From Hyphomicrobiales bacterium (GTDB taxonomy: Bacteria; Pseudomonadota; Alphaproteobacteria; Rhizobiales; Beijerinckiaceae), in contig CANCAR010000087.1 of assembly GCA_947374125.1 (NCBI GenBank), forward strand, positions 1 to 11,088: a stretch of DNA of 11,088 bases, written 5' to 3'. The notes beneath the pieces are model-generated. The model saw only the letters and a list, made by a program, of their open reading frames with translations, did no database searches and was not told where the DNA came from. The position numbers and the translations under genes were made by a program. How positions within the stretch are numbered: the stretch's first letter is position 1; the number at the start of each line of letters is the position of its first letter. Below are positions 1 through 6,165 of the stretch, in pieces.

Positions 1-131
1 GAAGCAAGCCGTTGCTTCATGGTTGGGAGCAAAGTCTGGCCGCCGGCCAGCACCTTGGCATCTGGATTCTTGCCAAGGAGCGTTGCCGCCTGACGAACCG
101 TTTTCGGTGAGTGATAGGAAAAGGCGTACAT
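1..131 (-). CDS. Molybdenum hydroxylase FAD-binding (medium) subunit, N-terminal fragment
   Basis: Only the first 43 codons are in the window; the gene runs off the left edge. The reading starts MYAFSYHSPKTV and contains AGGQTLLPTMKQRLA (about residues 29-43). This is the N-terminal FAD-binding signature (AGGQ[ST]L-P) of the CoxM/xanthine dehydrogenase medium subunit family. In this family the subunit carries FAD and passes electrons from the Fe-S subunit to an acceptor. The ATG at 131 is preceded by a GGAGAG ribosome binding site. The gene follows the large subunit after 20 bases, giving the order small-large-medium that is usual for form II cox operons, whereas form I uses medium-small-large. 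Family assignment is firm for such a short fragment; the substrate is unknown. Confidence 0.85.
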   Translation of the reverse strand, partial: MYAFSYHSPKTVRQAATLLGKNPDAKVLAGGQTLLPTMKQRLA

Positions 132-151
132 GGTGTATCTCTCCTTGGATC

Positions 152-2515
152 TTATTCTGCTGCGATTTTGCTGGAAGAAGCCTGAATGGCCATCCAGACG
201 GCCTGCGGGGTGGCAGGCATCGCGATGTTTTCGTGACCGATAGCGTCCGTGATCGCGTTGATCACCGCTGGAGGCGAGGCAATCGCACCCGCCTCGCCGC
301 AACCCTTCAGACCGAGCGGGTTGGTGGTGCAAGGCGTGTTGGTCATGCCGATCTGGAAGGATGGCAGATTATCCGCACGCGGCATGGTGTAATCCATGTA
401 GCTGGCAGTAACGAGCTGGCCGTCCTTATCGTAATGCGCGCCTTCCATCAGTGCCTGACCGATGCCTTGCGCGATACCGCCATGCACCTGACCTTCAACG
501 ATCATCGGGTTGATCACGTTTCCGAAATCGTCAACGGCGGTCCATTTTTCAATTGAGGTAACGCCGGTGTCCGGATCGATCTCGACTTCGCAAATATGCA
601 CGCCCGATGGGAAGGTGAAGTTCGTCGGATCGTAGAAGGCGCCTTCTTTTAGGCCTGGCTCCAATTCCGCGCCCGTAAACTTGTGCGCGATATAAGCCTG
701 AAGCGCTACTTCACCGAAAGCCAATGACTTGTCCGTACCAGCCACAGAGAAACGGCCATCCTTGAACTCGATATCCTTCTCGGATGCTTCGAGCGCGTAG
801 GACGCGACCTTCTTGCCCTTGGCGATGACCTTGTCGAGCGCCTTGGAAATCGCCGACATACCGACCGAGCCCGAACGCGAACCATAAGTGCCCATGCCGA
901 ACTGCACCTTATCGGTGTCGCCATGCACAATCGCCACCGAATTGATGTCGATGCCCAAGCGATCCGACACAAGCTGAGCAAACGTCGTCTCATGGCCTTG
1001 GCCGTGGCTGTGCGAACCGGTCAGCACTTCAACCGTGCCTACTGGGTTCACGCGGACTTCAGCCGATTCCCAAAGACCGACGCCTGCGCCGAGCGAACCA
1101 ACCGCTGCGGACGGGGCGATGCCGCAAGCCTCAATATAGGCCGAGAAGCCAATACCGCGGAGCTTGCCGTTCTTTGCGCTTTCTTTCTTGCGCTTGCCGA
1201 AGTTTTTGTAATCGGCCATTTCAAGGGCCAAATCGAGCGAAGCCGTGTAATTGCCCGTGTCGTAGCACATGATCACCGGCGTTTGATGCGGGAAGCTCTT
1301 CACGAAATTCTTCCGACGGAACGCCGCAGGATCCATGCCCAATTCGCGGGAGGCCTTTTCCATGATGCGTTCGACAACGAAAGTAGCTTCAGGCCGACCT
1401 GCGCCACGATAGGCGTCAACCGGAGCCGTCGTGGTATAAATGCCTTCGACCTCAACATAGATCGCTGGAATATCATACTGACCCGACAAAAGCGGCGCGT
1501 AGAGATAGGTTGGTACGCAGCTCGAGAAGGTCGAGAGGTAGGCGCCGAGATTGGCCTTGGTCTTCACGCGGAAGCCAAGGATTTTGCCCTTATCATCGGT
1601 TGCCAATTCAGCATGCGTGATGTGGTCACGACCATGCGCATCCGACAAGAACGCTTCCGTCCGGTCCGCCGTCCACTTAACGGGACGACCCACACGCTTG
1701 GATGCCCAAACGCAGACGGTTTCTTCCGCATAAATGAAGATCTTCGAGCCGAAGCCACCGCCGACATCGGGCGCAATTACGCGCAGCTTGTGCTCAGGAG
1801 CGATGCCGATAAAGGCCGAGAGCACGAGACGCGCAACATGCGGGTTTTGGCTCGTGGTGTAGAGCGTAAACACTTCCGTGCCTGCGTCATAATCACCCAC
1901 CGCGGCGCGAGGTTCCATCGCGTTCGGGATCAGGCGGTTATTGACGAGGTCAATCTTGGTCACGTGCTTGGCATTTTTGAAAGCTGCTTCGGTCGCAGCC
2001 TTATCGCCAAGATGCCAGTCATACACCACGTTGTCTGATGCAACATCATGAATGACAGCGCCCTTTGAGGCGGTGTTCATGTCAACAACCGCTGGCAACA
2101 CACCGTAATCGACAACCACCAATTCGGCTGCGTCTTTGGCTTGCGAGTAGGTCTCGGCAATGATCACCGCGACATGGTCACCCACATAACGAACTTTGCC
2201 TTGGGCAAGGGCTGGATGGGCACCAGCCTTCATCGGCGAGCCGTCTTTATTATGGATCATCCAGCCGCAGATCAGGCCGCCGACTTTGTCATGGGCAAGA
2301 TCATCGCCGGTCAAAACATCGAGCACGCCCGGTGCTTTTTTAGCAGCCGTTATGTCGAGCTTCTTAATCGTTGCGTGGGCATGGGGCGAACGCAGGAAAT
2401 AGGCGTGCGCCTGACCCTGACGATTCACATCATCCGTATACTGACCTTTACCGGTAATGAACCGGATGTCTTCTTTGCGGAGCACCGAGGCTCCAATCCC
2501 TGTTGCTGAACTCAT
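152..2515 (-). CDS. Form II CoxL-type molybdopterin-binding large subunit (xanthine dehydrogenase family)
   Basis: This 787-residue protein is a full-length catalytic subunit of a molybdenum hydroxylase, close to the roughly 800 residues usual for CoxL proteins. Visible motifs are the N-terminal SVLRKEDIRFITGKGQYTDD, the molybdopterin loop DVGGGFGSK (about 250-258), AYRGAGR (about 368-374) and the C-terminal GCGEAGA with the family's catalytic glutamate (about E741). AYRGAGR marks form II; true CO dehydrogenase (form I) has AYxCSFR with the Cu-binding cysteine. CO oxidation should therefore not be assumed: the enzyme probably hydroxylates an aldehyde or N-heterocycle using water. I chose the ATG at 2515 because a GGAGG lies 8 bases upstream (2524-2528); an in-frame TTG at 2530 would overlap that ribosome binding site. 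The partners are the small subunit upstream (73-base gap) and the medium subunit downstream. Confidence 0.93.
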   Translation of the reverse strand: MSSATGIGASVLRKEDIRFITGKGQYTDDVNRQGQAHAYFLRSPHAHATIKKLDITAAKKAPGVLDVLTGDDLAHDKVGGLICGWMIHNKDGSPMKAGAHPALAQGKVRYVGDHVAVIIAETYSQAKDAAELVVVDYGVLPAVVDMNTASKGAVIHDVASDNVVYDWHLGDKAATEAAFKNAKHVTKIDLVNNRLIPNAMEPRAAVGDYDAGTEVFTLYTTSQNPHVARLVLSAFIGIAPEHKLRVIAPDVGGGFGSKIFIYAEETVCVWASKRVGRPVKWTADRTEAFLSDAHGRDHITHAELATDDKGKILGFRVKTKANLGAYLSTFSSCVPTYLYAPLLSGQYDIPAIYVEVEGIYTTTAPVDAYRGAGRPEATFVVERIMEKASRELGMDPAAFRRKNFVKSFPHQTPVIMCYDTGNYTASLDLALEMADYKNFGKRKKESAKNGKLRGIGFSAYIEACGIAPSAAVGSLGAGVGLWESAEVRVNPVGTVEVLTGSHSHGQGHETTFAQLVSDRLGIDINSVAIVHGDTDKVQFGMGTYGSRSGSVGMSAISKALDKVIAKGKKVASYALEASEKDIEFKDGRFSVAGTDKSLAFGEVALQAYIAHKFTGAELEPGLKEGAFYDPTNFTFPSGVHICEVEIDPDTGVTSIEKWTAVDDFGNVINPMIVEGQVHGGIAQGIGQALMEGAHYDKDGQLVTASYMDYTMPRADNLPSFQIGMTNTPCTTNPLGLKGCGEAGAIASPPAVINAITDAIGHENIAMPATPQAVWMAIQASSSKIAAE

Positions 2516-2588
2516 GGGGTAATCCTCCAAAGCCGCCTTTAGGCGATCAATTTATTAGGAGACCGATGACCGGTCCGATTAAACCAAT

Positions 2589-3062
2589 TTACTTCGCAGC
2601 CATTGCCTGAGCGCCGGCAGCAACAGCCTTCACGATGTTGTGATAGCCCGTGCAGCGGCAGATATTGCCTTCAAGCTCTTCACGGATCGTGTGCTCGTCG
2701 AGCGCATTGCCCTTACGATTCACAATATCAATCGCCGACATAATCATGCCCGGCGTGCAGAAACCACACTGAAGACCATGGTTTTCACGGAATGCTGCCT
2801 GCATCGGATGCAGATTGTCCGGCGTGCCGATACCTTCGATCGTCGTGACGGAAGCACCATCGCACGCAACCGCCAAGGTCGTGCAGCTCTTAATCGAGCG
2901 GCCATCAACATGAACGACACACGCACCGCACTGGCTCGTATCACAGCCCACATGGGTACCGGTTAAATGAAGATGCTCACGCAAAAACTGAGCGAGAAGT
3001 GTCCGCGGATCCACATTCGCGGTGACTTCTTTGCCGTTAACGATCATCGTGACGCTCGCCAT
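2589..3062 (-). CDS. Molybdenum hydroxylase [2Fe-2S] small subunit (CoxS-like)
   Basis: This 157-residue protein is the iron-sulfur subunit that carries electrons from the Mo site of the large subunit to the FAD subunit. The N-terminal plant-type ferredoxin domain has Cys40, Cys45, Cys48 and Cys60 (GCDTSQCGAC...C). The C-terminal helical domain has Cys99, Cys102, Cys135 and Cys137 (CGFCTPGM...CRCTGY), so both [2Fe-2S] clusters are complete. Length and motif spacing are normal for the family, with no signal peptide. The ATG at 3062 has a strong GGAGG (3070-3074) 7 bases upstream. It is the first gene of the minus-strand small-large-medium operon, with its promoter expected in the 3063-3356 region shared with the divergent aconitase X genes. 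Confidence 0.95.
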   Translation of the reverse strand: MASVTMIVNGKEVTANVDPRTLLAQFLREHLHLTGTHVGCDTSQCGACVVHVDGRSIKSCTTLAVACDGASVTTIEGIGTPDNLHPMQAAFRENHGLQCGFCTPGMIMSAIDIVNRKGNALDEHTIREELEGNICRCTGYHNIVKAVAAGAQAMAAK

Positions 3063-3186
3063 GAGCTTTCCTCCAGTGGTTATCGGGTCTCATTGCCCGT
3101 TGTGCCGATTACGCGGCTGTTTAAGACATCGTGATACAATCTACCATCCGGCAGATAACCCTTTTGTCCCCATTCATAATGTGCCG

Positions 3187-3214
3187 ACTTTATACGCAAG
3201 AAAGGTAGGGTCAA
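3187..3214 (-). promoter_or_regulatory. Candidate sigma70-like promoter for the molybdenum hydroxylase operon
   Basis: On the minus strand TTGACC (3209-3214) is followed after 16 bases by TAAAGT (3187-3192). Its position, about 125 bases before the small-subunit start, suits a promoter. The match is imperfect, and the call rests on box similarity alone. Confidence 0.3.
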
Positions 3215-3223
3215 GCCGCTTGA
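3211..3223. promoter_or_regulatory. 13-bp perfect inverted repeat in divergent control region
   Basis: TCAAGC-C-GCTTGA is a perfect 6-1-6 palindrome. It overlaps the candidate minus-strand -35 box (3209-3214), the usual place for a repressor or activator site. No regulator gene is adjacent, so the binding protein is unknown. Confidence 0.35.
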
Positions 3224-3287
3224 GGAATTCGAAACGACTAATTTTTGCACATTTCGTATGAAGACACACCATCAAGGGCACAAATTA

Positions 3288-3304
3288 GGTCACACGAACT
3301 GACC
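3288..3304. promoter_or_regulatory. Inverted repeat GGTCA-N7-TGACC upstream of aconitase X genes
   Basis: A perfect 5-7-5 inverted repeat lies 52 bases before the aconitase X start, next to a TTGACA (3307-3312) that lacks a good -10 partner at normal spacing. A 17-base dyad of this form is typical of operators for dimeric regulators, but a 5-base arm could also occur by chance. The rest of the 294-base gap (3063-3356) shows no convincing gene on either strand. Confidence 0.3.
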
Positions 3305-3356
3305 CATTGACATTGAGATGTGTTTCAGGCCCGTTGCGGCTCAAGGAGTTGACACC

Positions 3357-4613
3357 ATGTCTTTGACGCTATCCGATCAAGAAATTGCAATCGCCAACGG
3401 CTTAGAAGGGCCGGGCGCCGCCATGTCCATGCGGATCGTTGCTGACACGGCGCGACTGATGGGCGCACCTCGGCTTATTCCCGTTGCGTCCGCCCATATT
3501 GATGGCGCGCTCTATCATGGCGATTCAGGAACACTATTTGCGGAAAAACTCGTCGAAGGCTCAGCCAAAGTTAAGGTCCGCTCAACGCTGAATGTTGGTG
3601 CTTTGGATCTCGTGGGATGCTCGAAGCAGCGCATGCCGCCTGAAGAACGCGACATGGCTAAGCGTATGATGCTGGCCTATGAGGCGATGGGTTGCGAGCC
3701 GTCTTGGACCTGTTCGCCCTACCAAGCGGGCCATCGCCCTGCTTTGGGCAGCGATGTGGCATGGGGCGAATCGAATGCGGTAGTATTCTGCAACTCGGTG
3801 CTTGGCGCGCGCACCAATCGCTATGGCGATTTTTTGGATATTGCGTGCGCTATCGTTGGCTATGCACCAGATTATGGCCTTCATCGTAAGGAAAATCGTC
3901 GGGCTCGGGTGGTAGCCGATGTGTCGGGGCTATCTGAAGCACTTCGCCGCTCGGACGTATTTTACCCCGTCCTTGGCACCTGGTTTGGCCTCGAAATGGT
4001 CAATTCGATTGGCGTGGTCGATGGCCTCCAAGGCATGCCGAATGAGGATAATCTCAAAGCCTTTGGTGCAGCCGCTGCATCGTCCGGTGGCGTGGGTCTC
4101 TTCCATATTGCTGGCGTAACGCCAGAAGCTGCAGATGTGGCGACCGCCCTTCAAGGACATCCTGCTGAAAAGACCATTCAGGTGACCGCCGACATGGTGC
4201 TCGGCGCCCTCAAACGGCTTTCGACCACAAGTGACGAAGGCATCGACGCGGTAGCCATTGGCAGCCCGCATCTTTCGATGGATGAGGTTACAGAGCTGTC
4301 CCGCCTTATCAATGGCCGGAAGCTTGAGAAGACCATTTACGCCTGCACCGGTCGCCACGTGATTCGTCAGATTGAAGCCAATGGCCAACGCTCGGTACTA
4401 GAAAAACTAGGTGTGACCTTCGTCGCCGATACCTGCGTCGTTGTGACGCCGATCTTGCCCGCAGGAGATGGTGTGTTGATGACCAATTCCGGCAAGTTTG
4501 CCCATTATGCACCTGGCAATACGGGGTATGCCGTTCAATATGGTTCGCTCAAAGACTGTGTAGAGAGCGCCGTCACCGGCCGCCTAACCCGGGATAACGC
4601 ATTATGGCGCTAA
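3357..4613 (+). CDS. Aconitase X large (catalytic) subunit; probable cis-3-hydroxy-L-proline dehydratase large subunit
   Basis: This 418-residue protein belongs to the aconitase X (DUF521) family, the catalytic part of split, two-subunit enzymes. Bacterial members characterised so far dehydrate cis-3-hydroxy-L-proline to pyrroline-2-carboxylate with an Fe-S cluster; archaeal relatives act on phosphomevalonate. Family landmarks are the N-terminal ALYHGDSG (51-58), WTCSPYQ (117-123), FCNSVLGARTNRYGDF (144-159) and ADTCVVV (357-363). Cys119, Cys145 and Cys360 are the best candidates for cluster ligands, an inference from motif position. I chose the ATG at 3357 because AAGGAG (3343-3348) sits 8 bases upstream; an ATG at 3318 in the same frame has no such support. 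The last codons overlap the small-subunit start. The substrate is inferred from the nearby hydroxyproline genes, not proven. Confidence 0.88.
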   Translation: MSLTLSDQEIAIANGLEGPGAAMSMRIVADTARLMGAPRLIPVASAHIDGALYHGDSGTLFAEKLVEGSAKVKVRSTLNVGALDLVGCSKQRMPPEERDMAKRMMLAYEAMGCEPSWTCSPYQAGHRPALGSDVAWGESNAVVFCNSVLGARTNRYGDFLDIACAIVGYAPDYGLHRKENRRARVVADVSGLSEALRRSDVFYPVLGTWFGLEMVNSIGVVDGLQGMPNEDNLKAFGAAAASSGGVGLFHIAGVTPEAADVATALQGHPAEKTIQVTADMVLGALKRLSTTSDEGIDAVAIGSPHLSMDEVTELSRLINGRKLEKTIYACTGRHVIRQIEANGQRSVLEKLGVTFVADTCVVVTPILPAGDGVLMTNSGKFAHYAPGNTGYAVQYGSLKDCVESAVTGRLTRDNALWR

Positions 4614-5014
4614 AAGCAGAAGTCCTTCTGGAAGGCCAAGGTCACGGCGAAGTGTTGGCGCTCACGCACCCGATCAGCTTTTGGGGCGGAGTCGACCCGC
4701 GCACGGGTCTGATCATTGACGCGCGCCACCCGGAGCGTGGGCAATCCATCGCGGGAAAAATATTGGCTATGCCCGCCATGATCGGCTCGTCGTCTGCAGC
4801 CGCCGTGATGTTAGAACTCGTGCATGCGGGCCGTTCTCCGGCGGCGCTTATCATGCCAGCACCGGACGCGATTTTATTGCTCGGCATCATCGTTGCGCGT
4901 GAAATGGGCTGGGCGGTACCACCCGCTTACGCTCTTTCAGCCGCCGATCAGCGCACGCTGCACGGCAAGCAGGTAGCGATTGGGGCGGATGGGACGATTG
5001 AGGTGACCAATTAA
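4604..5014 (+). CDS. Aconitase X small (swivelling-domain) subunit; probable cis-3-hydroxy-L-proline dehydratase small subunit
   Basis: This 136-residue protein is the DUF126 swivelling domain that closes over the active site of aconitase X. It is separate here, as in many bacteria and archaea, and fused to the large subunit in others. Family features are PISFWGGVDPRTG (23-35), IIDARHPERGQSI (37-49) and the glycine-serine loop GSSSAA (61-66), where the family places a substrate-contacting serine. The ATG at 4604 lies within the last codons of the large subunit (10-base overlap, +1 frame), which implies coupled translation and 1:1 assembly. No pyrroline-2-carboxylate reductase, needed to take the product on to proline, follows; the next genes are a toxin-antitoxin pair. 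Confidence 0.9.
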   Translation: MALKAEVLLEGQGHGEVLALTHPISFWGGVDPRTGLIIDARHPERGQSIAGKILAMPAMIGSSSAAAVMLELVHAGRSPAALIMPAPDAILLLGIIVAREMGWAVPPAYALSAADQRTLHGKQVAIGADGTIEVTN

Positions 5015-5055
5015 GCGCATTTGACGTGGTTTAAATTTTCGGACACAAAAAATAA

Positions 5056-5084
5056 TTGCCCGCAACCTATTTTTCGTATACATA
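5056..5084 (+). promoter_or_regulatory. Candidate brnTA promoter with short palindromes
   Basis: In the AT-rich gap after the aconitase X genes, TTGCCC (5056-5061) and TACATA (5079-5084) are 17 bases apart. TTGC-CC-GCAA (5056-5065) and GTATAC (5076-5081) are short perfect palindromes lying on the two boxes, as expected for an autoregulated toxin-antitoxin operon. The start site would fall near 5090, close to the ambiguous brnT start. Box matches are modest. Confidence 0.35.
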
Positions 5085-5109
5085 AAATATAGTCATTGTC
5101 TGGGATCAG

Positions 5110-5337
5110 ATGAAGCGCGAAACTAATCTGGCTAAACACGGATTAGATTTTGCTAATCTGACGACAGAATTCTTTGAGGAGGCTATCGTCGGTCCTTCCT
5201 ATGACAGTCGCTCTATCGCGATTGGTAAGTGGAATGGCGTTTTTGTCATCTCCGTCGTCTTTCTCGAATTGGGCCAAGAATCCCTATCGGTTGTCTCCAT
5301 GCGTCCCGCAAGCCGTAAGGAAAGGAGCCTTTTATGA
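5110..5337 (+). CDS. brnT: BrnT-family type II toxin (ribonuclease), possibly start-codon damaged
   Basis: BrnT toxins are small RelE-fold ribonucleases that block translation and are held inactive by BrnA. From the first ATG the product has 75 residues and shows the family pattern NLAKHGLDF near the N-terminus and SMRPASRKER near the C-terminus. The conserved N-terminal strand is missing from this reading. The same frame continues upstream to 5086 and encodes IVIVWDQ directly before MKRETNLAKHG, matching the usual IVWDxxKRxxNLxKHG start of BrnT. The family-typical start would fall at 5089, where the codon is ATA, not ATG. The toxin may therefore start at ATA or ATT, start late at 5110 (weak GGG 5 bases upstream) and be impaired, or be decaying. 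Its stop overlaps the brnA start (ATGA, 5334-5337). Confidence 0.8.
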   Translation: MKRETNLAKHGLDFANLTTEFFEEAIVGPSYDSRSIAIGKWNGVFVISVVFLELGQESLSVVSMRPASRKERSLL

Positions 5338-5630
5338 AGCTCAAACCGCTAACCGACGAGGAAGAAGCGCGTATTCAGGCGGGCATTGCGTCTGATCCAG
5401 AAAATCCCGAATTGACAGATGAGCAGATGGCTCAGGCCAGACCCTTTCGTGAGGTATTTCCAGAGCTGGCCGAAGCCATCAAGCGCTCAAGGGGCCGCCC
5501 CAAACTGGCTGCGCCGAAAGAAGCCGTTACGCTTCGCTTAACACCCGAAACGATTGCACGCTTTAAGGCGGCTGGCGGGACCGATTGGCGCGATAGGATG
5601 AGCAAAATGTTGGAAAACGCGGGCGAATGA
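5334..5630 (+). CDS. brnA: BrnA-family antitoxin
   Basis: This 98-residue protein is the DNA-binding antitoxin that neutralises BrnT and represses the shared promoter. The N-terminal half LTDEEEARIQAGIASDPENPELTDEQMAQARPFREVFPELAEAI is typical of the family and forms the toxin-contacting part. After a basic GRPKLAAPKEA linker, the C-terminal VTLRLTPETIARFKAAG...WRDRMSKML (about 69-94) is a ribbon-helix-helix domain. The ATG at 5334 overlaps the brnT stop, and AAAGGAG (5321-5327) lies 6 bases upstream, so translation initiation here looks strong, unlike that of brnT. The gene seems complete and functional. Toxin-first order is normal for brnTA. Confidence 0.9.
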   Translation: MKLKPLTDEEEARIQAGIASDPENPELTDEQMAQARPFREVFPELAEAIKRSRGRPKLAAPKEAVTLRLTPETIARFKAAGGTDWRDRMSKMLENAGE

Positions 5631-5684
5631 CGGCAGTGAGTCCAGCAATACCTTCAATTTTGGCTCGGTCATTGAAACAAGTTT

Positions 5685-5891
5685 CTAGAGTTCATTTTCG
5701 GAAATTTCGGCAATCTTCATCAAATGTCTGAGCAAGCCTATTTTAAGCATTTGCTCCGAATGAACGGGTACCGACAAGCGTTCAATATATCCATTTTTGC
5801 CGTAAATATGGTGACTGCCGGAGATGCGAAGAAGACGCCAACCCCGCGCTTAAATTAATCGAATAAAATCTTTACCAGAAATCGACTTCAC
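5685..5891 (-). pseudogene. hicA: hicA-like mRNA interferase toxin, interrupted by an in-frame TAA
   Basis: Reading the minus strand from a GTG at 5891, which overlaps the hicB stop (GTGA), gives VKSISGKDFIRLI, then TAA (5850-5852), then ARGWRLLRISGSHHIYGKNG, then ERLSVPVHS and GLLRHLMKIAEISENEL to a TAG at 5685. Apart from codon 14 the frame is uninterrupted over 69 codons. It matches the HicA/YcfA family: KSxSGK start, GW after helix 1, catalytic-histidine motif GSHH (H27) and the PVH strand. The family usually has glutamate at the stop position, so a single GAA-to-TAA change explains the lesion. No plausible restart codon lies between the stop and the histidine. HicA cleaves mRNA; this copy should be inactive unless the stop is read through or is a sequencing error. 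Confidence 0.85.
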
Positions 5892-6088
5892 ACAGCAATT
5901 TCCAAGACTAAACCTTCCAACCGACGATCATCCGGAACGGGAGCCGACAGGCAGCCGCTAATCGCCTCGCGAAGATTGGCAATCAGTTCGTCCATGGTTT
6001 CGCCCTGCGATACGCAACCTGGCACTGCAGGAACCTCGGCCCAATAGCCGCCCTCTTCCGCCTCGTGAACAATGGCATCGAATTTCAT
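5888..6088 (-). CDS. hicB: HicB-family antitoxin (short form)
   Basis: This 66-residue protein has the partial RNase H-like fold of HicB antitoxins: MKFDAIVHEAEEGGYWAEVPAVPGCVSQGETMDELIANLREAI is the characteristic N-terminal domain that masks the HicA active site. There is no C-terminal helix-turn-helix or ribbon-helix-helix domain, so this is the short version of the family. The ATG at 6088 follows GGAG (6097-6100 on the minus strand) at a suitable distance; a GTG one codon upstream is also possible. Its stop overlaps the GTG start of the broken hicA, the compact hicBA order. It appears intact although its toxin partner is not. Confidence 0.88.
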   Translation of the reverse strand: MKFDAIVHEAEEGGYWAEVPAVPGCVSQGETMDELIANLREAISGCLSAPVPDDRRLEGLVLEIAV

Positions 6089-6099
6089 CACGTCGGTCT

Positions 6100-6112
6100 C
6101 CGAACCCTTCGG
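6100..6112 (-). promoter_or_regulatory. Small hairpin overlapping the hicB ribosome binding site
   Basis: CCGAA-CCC-TTCGG is a perfect 5-3-5 inverted repeat 11 bases before the hicB ATG. On the minus strand its 3' arm runs into the GGAG of hicB, so it could mask the ribosome binding site or act as an operator. The stem is only 5 bp, and there is no T-run to suggest a terminator. Confidence 0.25.
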
Positions 6113-6165
6113 TTAAGCTAGCACATCAACTCGCAATTTTCCAGTTTAGTTACCTCTTCGCCGGA

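Noticed and set aside
923..2038. Long plus-strand open frame (371 codons) opposite the large molybdenum hydroxylase subunit
   Set aside because: It is antisense to a gene with clear family motifs, has a composition unlike a folded protein, shows no recognisable domain and has no ribosome binding site.
152..2530. Earlier TTG start for the large subunit
   Set aside because: The TTG at 2530 overlaps the GGAGG that serves the ATG at 2515, and the five extra residues match nothing in the family.
152..3062. Aerobic carbon monoxide dehydrogenase (form I)
   Set aside because: The active-site loop reads AYRGAGR and not AYxCSFR, and the gene order is small-large-medium, so CO oxidation is not supported.
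3318..3356. Upstream ATG for the aconitase X large subunit
   Set aside because: The 13 extra residues are not family-like, and the AAGGAG at 3343-3348 is ideally placed for the ATG at 3357.
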